A stretch of DNA of 64,000 nucleotides from Spisula solida (Eukaryota > Mollusca > Bivalvia > Venerida > Mactridae): contig OX365951.1 of the NCBI GenBank assembly GCA_947247005.1, forward strand, positions 31,734,899 to 31,798,898. The letters run 5' to 3'. The translations under genes were made by a program, and so were the position numbers. Shown piece after piece: positions 35,582-47,559 of this stretch. The notes below the pieces were generated by a model, which was given only the letters and a program-made list of their open reading frames with translations, was not told the origin of the DNA and searched no databases. Within the stretch, counting starts at the first letter, position 1, and each line of letters opens with the position of its first letter.

Positions 35582-36248
35582 TATATGATGTTTTTCATGC
35601 TGATCACAACATAAATGTGAATCTTGATTAGCTCCTAGAAAGTGTAGCAATTAAGATATAGCGCATATTAATCATCAAAAATTTACTTAATATGTTCTAA
35701 CTGGTTTTGAATACAACATCCTGAATTTTGATAAGCCGAGAGAAAATCGCGCAAGCACAAGATGTCACGTCTGTTTTCATTTAACCACCAAATATAGGCG
35801 TTTTCATCGGCTCAAAATGTAGGTTATATTCTAAATAATAGTTATTATACTAGAAAATATTCTTCTTCTTTCTTTAAGGTTATCCATGCATTATAAAAGT
35901 TTCAGTAAATTTTGAGACATCGTACTGTTTGAATCATTTGAGCATGATATTGTGTTGAGCGTGAACTGAAAAAAGCTTTTTATTATTTGCTTTCAATGGA
36001 TTATGGAGTTTTTCAGCGAAAATAACAGTGAAATTACCACTTTGTTATTTTCACTGTTTTAGAAGCTGGTTCCAGTATCATGCAGAAAAAAAGTGTAACG
36101 TCAACGGCACCGGGCTTTAAAATAGGCGTTATGTCATCATGACGTCATAATTCTCACGTCGTGATGTCTAATTTTGACGGATTTTTCCAATTAAGCCAAT
36201 TAGGAATTGAGGCATATAATAAACAGAAAATTTGTTGATTTTTGGTGC

Positions 36249-36337
36249 AAGATCAATTTTATTTCACTTGTGATTACAGAAAATTAAAATATTGACTTAA
36301 ATTTCTGTGATCACCCAGTGAAATAAAATGCGATCTT
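36249..36337. repeat. Hairpin-forming palindrome (~89 bp)
   Basis: AAGATCAATTTTATTTCACT, continuing TGTGATTACAGAAA, pairs with the segment 36302-36337 with a few mismatches and a short AT spacer. Probably a small MITE; no target duplication is evident. Confidence 0.65.
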
Positions 36338-36698
36338 ACATTCTGGGAGTTTATGAATACAAAATGTATGTGTTTTTATTTAGAGATATATAGATAGTTA
36401 TTGATGAAATCAATTATTATAGAAATACTTAGAAAAAGTATGTTTTACATTGAATACATACTTTAACAAACATAAGTTGGGTTTATTGTTAATAATAATA
36501 TACACATTATTCATTTAGTGTTTGAATACATCTGGCAGACATAAACAATGTTAAAATCAATATGTATTGAGTAACACAAGACACTATAAAGATATATGTA
36601 AATATCTAGGTTCGGTAATTTATATCTATTTAAACTATAAACTACATATAAAACAATGTCTGTGATTTTTTTAAATCCTGTTTTGAAAATCTTTTTTT

Positions 36699-37120
36699 AT
36701 GCCCCCCTATCGATAGATGGGGAGGCATATAGTGATTCACCTGTCTGTTTGGTCGTCCGTCCGTTCGTTCGTTCGTTCGTTCGTTCGTTCGTCCGTCCGT
36801 CCTGGTTAACCCAAATTGACAGTTTCTTCTAGCATTATTATGGCTTGCTACAAAGCTTCCATACTTGCATAAATGTTGTATATGAACACTGTCCACACGC
36901 CTGTATCACCTGACCTCATTTTGACCTTCACCTTGACCTAATTTTGGACTTAGACTTATTGAATGGCCAAATTCTTGGTTAACCCAAATTGACCGTTTTT
37001 TCTAGCATTAATATGGCTTGCTAAAAAGCTTTCATACAGAATTATGGCCCCTGATTGACTTAGATTTTTATGGGCAAGGCTTCCAGGGGGGCATAAGCGT
37101 TTATTGAACGTAGTCTTGTT
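36699..37120 (+). mobile_element. ATGCCCCCC-ended dispersed element with GTTC/GTCC microsatellite
   Basis: The left end has ATGCCCCCCTATCGATAGAT then GGGGAGGCATATAG, and the right end GGGGGGCATAAGCGTTTATT then GAACG. A GTCC/GTTC microsatellite (about 36752-36800) sits near the left end, followed by two diverged copies of a TTAACCCAAATTGAC...TATGGCTTGCTA unit. A shorter copy in reverse orientation is at 62260-62548. Both ends, the microsatellite and the GACCTCATTTTGACCTTCAC block are shared. Confidence 0.8.
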
Positions 37121-37449
37121 TTTTCAAGTTCCTACACATATTGATATCAAAAACGCATTTGACTACATGTTTGCATAGTTTATAGTTTCAATGCAAGACA
37201 ATATCACTTACCTAGAAATTTACTTATAATTAATTTAACAAACAAAAAAAACATGATGAAACACTTTCAGACTATGTTTCATTGCATACAGAATGGTATT
37301 TATCACACAATTTATCAACCCCGTGTTCACACTTGCTTGACAATATACATGCCTATCACAAAATCAGTTTAAAAATATCACCATGATTTCATGAAAATAC
37401 TTAACAAACAACAAATAAACAAAAAATAACATAAACTAACTGAACTATA

Positions 37450-37790
37450 AAAAAAATTAATTGGGGTTGAATGAGCCTTGGGGTTGAATGAGCCTATGGT
37501 TGGGGTTGAATGAGCCTGGCTTTTCTGGGGTTGAATGAGCCTGGGGTCAATTTTTAATTTATTGGCACCGCGATGGATCGCGGTGTCTGTATTGTAGGAC
37601 TTTGTTATAATGAGCTGGAAGACAATTCCCCCGTGATGAGCCTCAACTGGTATGAAGTTTATGGACAATTCCTCGTGTTGAGCCTCAACTGGTATGAAGT
37701 TTATGGACAATTCCCCGTGTTGAGCCTCAATTTGTATGAAGTTCATAAACAATTTCCCACGTGGAGCCTCAATTTGTATGACAGTGAAAT
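37450..37790 (+). repeat. Two adjoining tandem arrays
   Basis: GGGGTTGAATGAGCCT occurs four times with short linkers (37464-37543). A ~43-bp unit (GAGCCTCAACTGGTATGAAG, then TTTATGGACAATTCC) follows in four diverging copies (37638-37785). The frames on both strands here (minus 37378-37752, plus 37573-37815) are repeat-derived. The shared GAGCCT word suggests the two arrays are related. Confidence 0.75.
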
Positions 37791-38084
37791 GTTTTGGCCA
37801 TTTGTTTACCTTTAAATCAGAAAATTGTTCGTCGTTTATTTTCTTTATGCAGATTATTTAGGTAAAACAAACGCATGATAAATACATGTTTTGACAAAAA
37901 ATCATTTTATAAACATTTCTGTTAAAAAACAATTATGTTATTAATGCTAATGAACTTCTACTAGCGTGTTAATATTTCTTTTATGTTGTTTACATCATAC
38001 GCGATGTTGCATTTAATGAAACAATTTATTTCATTGGCTGGTTTTACCATGTGACCATGAACGGCATTCGCTGATTTTTGGACG

Positions 38085-38960
38085 CCATATTAATTACAAC
38101 GCAGTTTCAGAACCATTTCGACGCAATCTATACAGGGGTGCTTTATTAGCGTCGAAACCATAAGTGCCCAAGATCACACGAACCACATCGAATACCTGGT
38201 AATATCGGCCTTTTAAATCGGTAAAATGAGTGAATAAATCTGCATGCGCCGTCTCGATAACCTAATGTAAACAATCACTGTTAGTAGGATTTACGGGTTA
38301 CGCGTGAATTGCCTAAAGACCGTTATCCGTACTGTCCGGAACACGGGTTTGAAAATAAACTTTCCCACGGTATATTGACCAACTTATTATGGTAGAGTAT
38401 GTACACTGAAGAAATATATTGGGTTTTAATTTAGTAATGTTATAGTTAGTTACTTATTTCGTTTTTGTTATTTTTGATATACATGTAGATCTATACGGTC
38501 TTTAAACATCATGCTTATTGTAAATGGTGGAATAAATTATGATACATGAACTATACCTTTTATGTGTTTTAATTTCCATTTATCATTAAAATGTATGTTA
38601 AAACAAGGTGATATTTGTATTTGCAATTGCAAATTTTGTCAGTGATTGCAAAGACTATCAGGTCGAGGTCAAATGATGGATATGATCGTGTAGTTATTGT
38701 CTGTTTTGGGTACAGCTTTGTATTTTATGACCATTATTGGTGTCAATCGCGAGATTAAGGTTCATTCTTCGTGCACATGCTATATATATCATAGTGGTTT
38801 GTCGTTTTCATATATTTTTTAAGAGCTGAAAGTGCGCAAAAAATCTGTGCGCAAACTCCGGCCGTGTTTGGTCTACTTGGTGTCTGTCTGTAGTGGCTGG
38901 ACCGTCAGAATTTAAAAGCAGCCACTTGCAGACAGCTTATCTGTCTATTTCAGAATGGTA
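38085..38960 (+). repeat. Fragmented copy of the TGGCTGGACCGTCAG element family
   Basis: AACCATTTCGACGCAATCTA (about 38112) and TGGCTGGACCGTCAGAATTT with CAGACAGCTTATCTGTC (about 38894-38947) are the two halves of the 98-bp unit at 40049-40146, here about 770 bp apart. Either the element is a deletion derivative of a longer parent or this copy was split. The frame 38980-39180 is not recognised. Confidence 0.5.
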
Positions 38961-39551
38961 AGAGTTTTTTTTAGGAAATATGCATCAAGGAAGCCCGATT
39001 TTTTCTCCATTTAGTGGTAATCAGTGCAGTGATATGGCCCTTATAGCATTGTTAGATTTCTTTCAATGTTCGCGCGATATTAACCATGTTTTTTACCTAA
39101 AGATGTTGATGGAATATTGCACGAAGGAAATCGACTTTATGGACAAGTCAGTCAAAATCTTGGACATACTCGTTATCTGAGTCATTCAGATTTAAGTTCC
39201 TTAATATTCAAAATGAAAATTATTTGTTATTATTCACTATAGCCAATATATTTTGAAAATGCCACACCTGCTGTTTCTTATGAAGATCAATTAAATATGT
39301 CTTTACAGTTTTACGTAATTTCTTTTACGGTGCTCTTTGATGCTTTGCATCAATGGTTATCTTGTACTTTTATTAAGGGACGTCACTGGGTTGTGGTTGT
39401 TACAAATTGCTAACGCAGTTGTCTCCCTTGAACAATATTGTTTACAAGAGTACTTTACCATGAACTATAAATAGAATGCTATTTTTAGCTCGGGATATAG
39501 GTATACCGTGTGATATAAATTAGTCACAACTTGAACTTAGCATACCTCATT

Positions 39552-39598
39552 ATGCGAAGAGGAATTTGTACGAAAACAAAATGGAGTCTGTAAAGTAA
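39552..39598 (+). promoter_or_regulatory. Two overlapping upstream ORFs before the RIT-like start
   Basis: ATG at 39552 opens 13 codons ending at TAA 39591-39593. ATG at 39581, in another frame, opens 5 codons ending at TAA 39596-39598. The main ATG follows 12 bases later. Whether both are in the transcript depends on the unmapped transcription start. Confidence 0.45.
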
Positions 39599-39610
39599 AT
39601 CTAATTAAAG

Positions 39611-42600
39611 ATGAGTTCTACGCCTAAAGTATCTACAAGTTCTTCAAGCAGTTCTGGAAAAACACGGGTTTACAAAATTGTGATTTTGGGAGAAGGTGGC
39701 GTAGGAAAAAGTGGTAATTAATTAATATTTAATTGGTTTACATTTTGACATTCCGCGAATATTTTGTTTTGACATTTGTTGCATATATCTACTAGTCAAC
39801 GGGTGAATAATTCGATTTAGGTATATGATTAATAGAGTGCAATGTTTTACATGAAATTGAAACGGAGCGATTTACTTCTAGCTTAACACACTTAGTACGT
39901 TTAGCACGGAAATTCGTGCATCAATTCAGAAGTTAAATCGGTTTAACTACATTGTGTAGAGTATAATAAACTGTTGATAAGCATTTAAACGGATTAAATT
40001 ATTTACTGAAATTAATTCTTCTGTACAGTCTACAGTAGAGGCTTGCACTAGACAGATAAGCTGTCTGCAAGTGGCTGCTTAAAATTCTGACGGTCCAGCC
40101 ACTATACGGGCATCCCTGTATAGATTGCGTCGAAATGGTTTGACTAAGGCTTGCACAATATCACGAAGGTTTATTAATTAACTTGCGTGACATTATAGAT
40201 TAATTCTTTAATATTATGATATATGAAGTTCTATAATTATTATAGAATTTTATATTTTTTTTATTTTTAAGTTTGTATACAGTAACTAATTATTCGTATA
40301 TTGTTCTTTATGTGTCATATGCTTAGCTTATATTTTATCTTACATTGTATATAATCTTATTACAAATTAATTCATAAAAAATGTGTCAAACATTGTCTGA
40401 ATTGTAAAAAAATACATGTACATTACAACCTCTCTACAGAAGAGCAACACCCATTGGGAAACACCAAGTGTGGTTGTTGTACAGAGGTTGTTCAGTGATT
40501 TTTCTTGAACAAAATTAAACAGCCTGTGCCTTTAAAATTGGGAAAGTTTGGCGCAACAATTCGTGAAATTAGGAATTATTAAAAAAGATCATTTTGGTTG
40601 AAAGTGTTCATATTTTGCTATTTTCTACTGATAATACTCTACTCATATGTAGTAACAACTTTTGCAAGTTTGAAAATCTATTGCTTTGACTTTAAAACAG
40701 CTATACTGTAGTTGTTTTGAAACTAGCGGGCACAAAAGGGGGGAAAATATGCACATACCTTTTGGGAAAAAATATGTTTTTGGGGAAAAATGGAGGTTAT
40801 TTTGCTAGGGGAAGGTGCCTGTATTCGGCCCTAAAAATAGCCAAAAAAATCACTGTTGTTGCTATGGAGAGCTAAACTAGGTAGTCAATGGTTACTTTGT
40901 AACCAAATGATAATGTTTCTTTAGAGAGGTTGTTGACTAACAGAGGGCTTCTTTGAAGAGTTGCACTGTACATGTTTATATTACCCAGTGTATAAACGAG
41001 TCATTCGAGTCAACTTCCAGATATCACAAAAAAGATGTACACATTGAATTGTATAGTATTGCAATAAGTTGTACAGTGATTGGAAATGACAGATGTTTTT
41101 AATCACAATAAGTCATACAAGTTGAATTGTATAGTATCCCAATGATTCATACTGATTTGATGTATTATTTACCATATGTAGATATACATTTTTTGTATGT
41201 AGACTCACTGCATGCAGCAGTCACCTATCGTCTTCAGCCTCAATATCCACTGATTGGGCTTTCACTCACAGGTGCAAGACATAAAATCAAATTTGGCTAA
41301 ATAGGCCTATTATGTAGTACATGTATATAGAAGAGTAGGTATCTATAGCCAACTTTGATTTTGTGTCTTGCACCTGTGCTTTCACTGAGTTACTTAATTA
41401 TAATAATAATATGTTGCTGAATACAGATGACACTGTTGTAATATATTTATTAAGTTAAAAATTTGTGATCAAAGCACATACATACATGTATATATTTCTT
41501 ACAAATAGTAGAACAACCTATCATGTTTTCTTAGTGATTATACATGTAGTTGTACTCTACAAAATGCATGAAAACTATGTGGACGATCAATAATCTTGAA
41601 TATTTTATATTGTTTAACCACAGGAAAAATGTCTCAGTTAAACCACAGGCCTAAGAAATTATATCACAAAATACAAAATTTGGAATTCTCCATCATCCGG
41701 TCATTACCGTATGTAGTAATGACCGGATGATGAGGAATTTCAAAACTCTGTATTTTGTGATGTAATTTCTTAGGCCTGTGGTTTAACTGAGACACTTCAA
41801 CTTGGATGCAATACCATGCCTGTTCGGATCACACTTGATAATTGGAACAGTACATACATACAGGATGTATTAACTATGTTCTGTTTACGTCATTACGTCT
41901 TATAGATCCGTATCATCAGTTGACCACAATCAACATTAATTATGTTGTTTACTATGAAATACTGGTTCAGTGTGTTATTGCAAAATATTCATTTAGAAAT
42001 CATCTTCGATAAAAGTAAATTACGTTTTATACTTGGTCCAGTTTAACAAATTGATAACCACTTGATAGTAGGGCTGCGTACCGGTTTCTGATATAAATCG
42101 AATACCGGTATTTTGCGTTCGATAGATACGTCATATCGAACGTGTCCCGGTGTCCGTATCGAATTTGACATGATTCCAACCCTTCTATTAGCAAAATTTA
42201 ACAGCTGATAAATTGTGTATACTATAACCCCGATTGTATTTTTCATCAGTGGGGAGTATCACAAAGATGCTTGAGGTGTTATACCAACACAAATCTGACA
42301 GACTGATATTGCACAATTTGCTCTCGGAAAGTTATATACATGTATTCAATGCAAGAACCTTGTAATATCTTCTTGCCTACAGGTCAGGATCAGGTCCAAT
42401 TCTCCAAACTATGCTGGGTGTTTCATGATTTTACACATGTACAAGTCCCGAGGGTGGTCCGGGGCATAAAGTGATTGTCCTGTCCTCAGTATTTACCGTA
42501 TCCTGGTTGGAGACTAGTTAACTTGTTATTTGCCTGACACCAGTCCTGTGTGCTGATGGAACATGAAACATAAACTTTGAATGTATTGTTGTTTTCAGCT

Positions 42601-45600
42601 CTTGTGATACAGTTTGTGAGCCATAGATTTACTGACTACCATGATCCTACCATAGGTAATATATCTATACAATCTTATGTATCTTATCATTTAATTTAAG
42701 TCAAAGACATAGAAACCTTAATAATATAGCCACCTTAGGTAATTATTAGTAATTATTAGTGGTGTAACGGTATACCGCAGTCCATGATGAACCGCGATAT
42801 TTAGCATCACACGGTTCACGTACATTACTGAATTTCGATACGGTTTGGTACTGGAATATTTATTAACTAAATAATATTCTGACAACGAAAAGCAGTGCTG
42901 CAGCCTAGTAGCTGCCTACTGATTTTGTATAATATTCATGAAACAGTCGTTTTAATTTGTTTAGATATACTACATATTGTTAAAATTAATTTTAAAAAGT
43001 TGATAGACACATTATGGTGTGCAAAACTTGCTGTAATAATAGCAACAAGGTCATTATCTAGATGTCTACCAAGTTTCAATTGAAAATTAAAAGTATTTGA
43101 AGGACCTATTAGAGAATAATATTATCGAACCGAAATACACCGAACCGTGAGAAAACTTAGGGTACATATCGTATCGTGAGCGTATCGTTACACCTCTAGT
43201 AATTAAAATTACACTTCTAATACAGTGAACCGGGTGGCCAGGGCACTGGAAATTTCAGAATTAATTTTCAGTGTTTCCCAGTCAACTAGAGATAAACGAT
43301 TTGGAAACTCAGAGGTAGCCTCGCATGTATCGGTACCATATCAAACAAACTCAGTCTGTCTCTTCCATCAAAGCCAATGTCGTGGCCAATGTCAAAGCCG
43401 GAGGTCATGGCCAATGTCAAAGCCGGAGGTCATGGCCAATGTCAAAGCCAGAGGTCATGGCCAATGTCAAAGACGGAGGTCATGGCCAATGTCAAAGACG
43501 GAGGTCATGGCCAATAAGGTCAGGATAAAATTGAATAGCCTCGCATTATCTCTTTTTCTCAGTTGAATGCAAAAAATATATTAAACCCCTCTCTAGTCTT
43601 AAAGACCACAGTTTTGTACAAAAACATCACTGATGAATCATGCACATCTGATTAATCAATCTTTTGTGGAATTTAATATACCAAATTGTCCTACCTTTCT
43701 CATTATTGTGGGTGCATTAAAGTATCAGATTTGATATTTTCACCAGTCAAAACATTGTTACGGTACAATAACAAAAACACACTACGGTAGGTTTTAACCA
43801 GAGACTTTAGATCTATAGTTTCTGGGTTAACCCCTCCCCGGTAAAAAGATTTGAACAATATCTTGTAGAACCAGGTAAATAACTTTGAGCAATATACAAA
43901 ACTGTACTGTCTTTGTATGTTAACAGAGGATGCCTACCAACAACAAGCTAGAATTGATGGAGAACCAGCCAAGTTGGACATCCTCGATACTGCTGGACAG
44001 GTATATAGTACATATATAGCTTTATAAGTTGATCATTTTCATGACCTTATTATTTATTGCAAAACTAATTATTTCCATCCTCATACATCAGTGGTTAGTC
44101 AAGTTCCCAGACTACTGTGATATCACAGGTGATGAATGCTCTGGTGAACGAGAATGATTAGTTCAAGAGGAATTAATTTTCATGAATTTGAATAAATAAA
44201 ATTCACGAATTTCATGGACGAACTTTCGACAACAAATATCTACATATAGTCAAATCAACCTTTAGTTAGAAATGTAATACATAACAAGAAATTTCCCTTT
44301 GCTTTTGTTTGAATCAATCTCATAAAATTGGCTTTTTATCAAATCTGAAAAAAAATATGCTTACATAAAAACCTGGCAGATGATTTGCTGAGTTCTAAAA
44401 GAAAGTTTTAAACTTTCAACCCTACTGGCATTGACAGATTTATTGTTTGAACTACCAGTGAATTCGAAAAACTTATTGTTGTATAGGCCTTGAAAAGTCC
44501 TTGAATTTGGTTTCAACCTTGAAAAGTACTTGCATTTAGTGCTACCTTGAAAAATGCCAAAATGGTACTTGAATTTAACTAAAATTCCTTGAATTTAGGC
44601 AATCAGCCTTGAATGTCACTGGTATGTAATGGATTTAGCGCACTCGGGTATTCTTGTATGATGTCACTAGAAATAGTGTATAAAATGGCAGCGCATGATG
44701 GCATTTTGGTACAATTTAATCTCAGTGAATGTTTGGAAAAATGACATCATAGTATCATGTATATATAAAAAAACTTGTACGTTATTTTGCAGCTTGAGTT
44801 TACTACAATGCGAGAACAATATATGAGACATGGTGAGGGCTTCATCATTTGTTATTCAATAACAGACCGGAGAAGTTTTGATGAAGTAATGAACCATAAA
44901 AATCTGATTGATCGTGTCAGATGTAAAGAAAATACACCGATCATAATAACTGGGAACAAATGTGATCTTGAACAAAAGCGAAAGGTAAATTGATGCCTTA
45001 TACCAAAACCGTATTAATCTTTTAACAAATCACTCTAGCCTGATCTATGACCCCTAAAAACTTCTGTCAAAACCCATGAGTTTAAATAAAGCAGAACAGA
45101 ATTTTTTGAAACAGTTTAGTCCTATTATAGCAAATTCATTGCATTTTTAAAAACCGTGAAAATGAAGTGATCACAAAAAAGTTAAAGTGTATAATATACA
45201 TGTTAGTGGGGAGTACATAGATTTTATATACAGTCTAACTTGTACTAGCGACCACGCATATTAAGCGACCTTTGTCGTAAACGACTGGTTTCAATTCCTC
45301 CCGACCATATTTGTTCTATTTTTCTACTGTATTAAGCGACTTTTGTCTTACGCGACCACCGACCACTGTTTAAGCACAAAATTGATTGGTAAACTTGCAT
45401 TAAGCAACCAAAAAATATGTGTAAATCACTGGTCGTCTGTAGTGACAGGTTGTTAATTACTTTATACCTCGTCCTAAATCATTGTTTGTTCACACTTCGG
45501 AGTGTGTCTTTTGTTAACTGGGACTTAATTAACAGCATTGATAATCACCATTTTGCCCGTAGGGCTTGTCATTCAGGTGATTTTAATCCGATTACACACA

Positions 45601-46229
45601 TTATTATGGATTGTTGTATTTTGCTGCAATCAGCTTGTTGTCACCGTCCATTTAGATTGGGCTGAAACCCGGTCTATTTCAGTTTTTTTCTTCGATTGCA
45701 ACAACAACATTAGTAAGTTTGTATTAAAATGATAAATTAAATGCTTATGAAGACGAAGCATAGAATCATCATAAAACATATTTACACATTTATGTTTATC
45801 AATTGAAGTTGAATAGTATTGGTCAGCCTAAAGTCGGAAATTCGTTAATTGCACTCAATGTTTCTTATATTTGTGTTAAATGACCATTCCGTTAAGCGAC
45901 CGTTTTCTGACCTTCCCCATGGTGGTCGCTTAATACAAGTTAGACTGTATGTGTAATAATTATATTACTTTTGACAGGTTTCTACCAGAGAAGGATTGCG
46001 ATTAGCAGAGCAACTACATGCACCCTTCTTTGAAACATCGGCAGTGTCACGTCAGTGTGTGGATGATGTCTTCCATGGAATTGTTCGTGAAATAAGGACA
46101 AAAGAACACCAAGAACATGTGGCTTTAGAAAAGCAAGCGAAAAAGAGGCTTCGGAAAAAGAGAATGCATGCATTTTTTAATAGATTCAACTTCTTCAGAC
46201 GGAGATCATCTAGTCCTGAAGATACTTGA
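39611..46229 (+). CDS. RIT1: RIT/Ric-type Ras-family GTPase, five coding exons, complete
   Basis: Seen: exons 39611-39713, 42599-42655, 43927-44000, 44793-44984 and 45978-46229, all with GT-AG borders, join in frame to 225 codons plus stop. G1 is GEGGVGKS (27-34). The switch I/effector region HDPTIEDAY and the switch II DTAGQ are present, followed by [20 protein letters not shown], then SITDRRSF. G4 is NKCD and G5 ETSA. The C-terminus is strongly basic ([20 protein letters not shown], then RRSSS) and has no CAAX box. Known: [25 protein letters not shown] and a basic CAAX-less tail mark RIT1/RIT2 and Drosophila Ric, membrane-associated GTPases acting in MAPK/p38 signalling; family length is about 217-264. 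The start is supported by an in-frame TAA at 39602-39604. The symbol is by family; RIT1 versus RIT2 is a vertebrate split, so 'Rit/Ric' is safer. Confidence 0.93.
40049..40146 (+). mobile_element. 98-bp element with a 10-bp target duplication in RIT intron 1
   Basis: TAGACAGATAAGCTGTCTGC...GGTTTGACTA is bounded by AGGCTTGCAC on both sides (40039-40048 and 40147-40156). Near one end it holds the palindrome GACAGATAAGCTGTC. Related copies are at 8394-8492 and, split, at 38112-38950. The terminal inverted repeat is only ~5 bp and imperfect, so the class is open. Confidence 0.7.
41267..41378. mobile_element. 112-bp hAT-like MITE, 8-bp target duplication, RIT intron 1
   Basis: CACAGGTGCAAGACATAAAA and the complementary right end form ~32-bp inverted repeats with few mismatches. 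CTTTCACT is duplicated exactly on both sides (41259-41266 and 41379-41386). An 8-bp duplication fits the hAT superfamily. No coding capacity. Confidence 0.85.
41630..41794. mobile_element. 165-bp near-perfect palindromic MITE, RIT intron 1
   Basis: TGTCTCAGTTAAACCACAGG on the left pairs with the right end, and the pairing continues almost to the centre (CCGGTCATTAC-cgtatgta-GTAATGACCGG). Flanking duplication is not clear. It would extrude as a ~78-bp stem in RNA or DNA. Confidence 0.75.
42757..43198. mobile_element. 442-bp hAT-like MITE, RIT intron 2
   Basis: The left end TAGTGGTGTAACGGTATACC and the right end (complement TAGAGGTGTAACGATACGCT) match the (C/T)AGNGGTGTAACGATAC termini seen in many hAT elements. 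GTAATTA plus one mismatched base flanks both sides (42749-42756 and 43199-43206), an 8-bp duplication. The interior is AT-rich with no transposase motif. Confidence 0.8.
43384..43515 (+). repeat. 25-bp minisatellite in RIT intron 2
   Basis: GGCCAATGTCAAAGCCGGAG then GTCAT repeats five to six times with period 25. As 25 is not a multiple of three, the unit is read in all three frames in turn and contains no stop, which creates the open frames 43225-43566 and 43325-43528. Confidence 0.85.
45231..45947. mobile_element. 717-bp Tc1/mariner-pogo-like deletion derivative, RIT intron 4
   Basis: CAGTCTAACTTGTACTAGCG, continuing ACCAC, and the complementary right end (complement CAGTCTAACTTGTATTAAGC, then GACCAC) form ~25-bp inverted ends, with further internal GCGACC repeats. 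TA flanks both sides (45229-45230 and 45948-45949). The ends are of the CAGTnnAACttGtattaagCGACCAC type seen in pogo/Tigger-like elements. No transposase remains. Confidence 0.8.
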
Positions 46230-46449
46230 AATGTAACCAGGTCTCTGATTGGTACAACTGCTATCAATGTCAAGGGTCAAAGTTCACTTAGCCTCTCTAT
46301 CAACGTCTAAGGTCAAAGTTCACCAGCCTCTCTCTGGAAATTGGTGAATTTCACTTCTTAGTGAATCTTATAATATTATTATATATAAAGATATGGAATT
46401 GTCTAACATCTGACTGGACTCAGATCTGCCACAATTGTGTGTTTATGAT

Positions 46450-46690
46450 CAGGGGTCCTACAATTTCGAAATAATCCAGAAATCCAGAATTGCTGCATTA
46501 GAAAGAATGAATTTTTCTGCAGACACCAAGTTTTCTGATGAACAAATTGTAAGATTTTACAAAGTTACAGTCATTTGAAATCTCATTAGCTGAATTTTAG
46601 CAATAAAACTTATAAAAATGTTTTAACTTAAATTTGGTGTAGGGATGTGGTCTGATGGCACCCGAAACAGATTCATTTTCTGAATGATTT
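46450..46690 (-). repeat. Divergent copy of the CAGGGGT...CCCCTG element family
   Basis: CAGGGGTCC at 46450 is followed by CCAGAATTGCTGCATTAGAA and TTCTGCAGACACCAAG, matching in reverse orientation the right half of the copy at 60938-61194. The far end is not clearly defined. Confidence 0.45.
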
Positions 46691-47559
46691 TCATGATCAG
46701 GCATTATGCCTCAGTATGACCTCAGTTTAATACAAACCTAGGTCATATTTTACAAATGTATTCAGTATTGTGTGTTTATTCACATTGGATAGACTAAAAC
46801 TCACTTATTGGACAGTATTTGAAATATGCTTATCTGGGCTTTATCATTTATGATGGAATTGTCTTTTGTTAACCAAGACTTGCAACACTCACTTTTTGCC
46901 CTTGAAATTTAGTCTCAGGTTTATCGCTTAACACACAAGTCTTACCAATAAGTTATGACATTTGGGCTTTGCGCATGGCTCTAATATCAAGTAAGCCAGA
47001 AATGCATATAATTATTTGTAAAACATATGCCAGAAAGCAGCCAAATGGTTATTTCTGTTACTGGTCACCTTTACCTACCAACTTCAAAATCAATATTGGT
47101 CATCTACTGATGATGGCCAACCTCCATATTATAAAGACAGACAGACAGTCTTACTGACATGTGCAAAACAATAGACTCCACATCTTTGATGGGGTCATCA
47201 ACAGCTTAAAAAGGCCATGAAAATGAGTCTTACATTCAAGCTGGTTAAGTTAGGCTTATTTAATGTTTGTGGTCAGCTGGTCGCCATGAAATATGATGTC
47301 AAATACAATAAAAATAAGAGTCTTTTGATAAAAATATGAGTAATCAAATAAACATATAAGTGGATGTTGTATTTGTACTAGAAGTAGTTGTGTGAACTTG
47401 GGTGCTGTCATACAATTGAAACAATGAAATTTGTTTAAGTCTTACAAATCATAAATACATGTACAAGCAAGTAAAAGGACTTTCAGTACTAAATGGTGCC
47501 TATTGTCTCAGATCAATTTCTGATTGGGCAGGTTTCGAGACTAGTTACTTCAGTTATAT

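Noticed and set aside
37378..37815. Long frames on both strands (124 and 80 codons)
   Set aside because: Both are translations of the same ~43-bp tandem repeat; no family motif.
42070..42190. Possible further hAT-like end (GTAGGGCTGCGTACCGG)
   Set aside because: A matching right end and target duplication could not be found.
43225..43566. 113-codon open frame with repeated Arg-Ser-Trp-Pro-Met-type units
   Set aside because: It arises from a stop-free 25-bp minisatellite in an intron of the RIT-like gene and is equally open in other frames.
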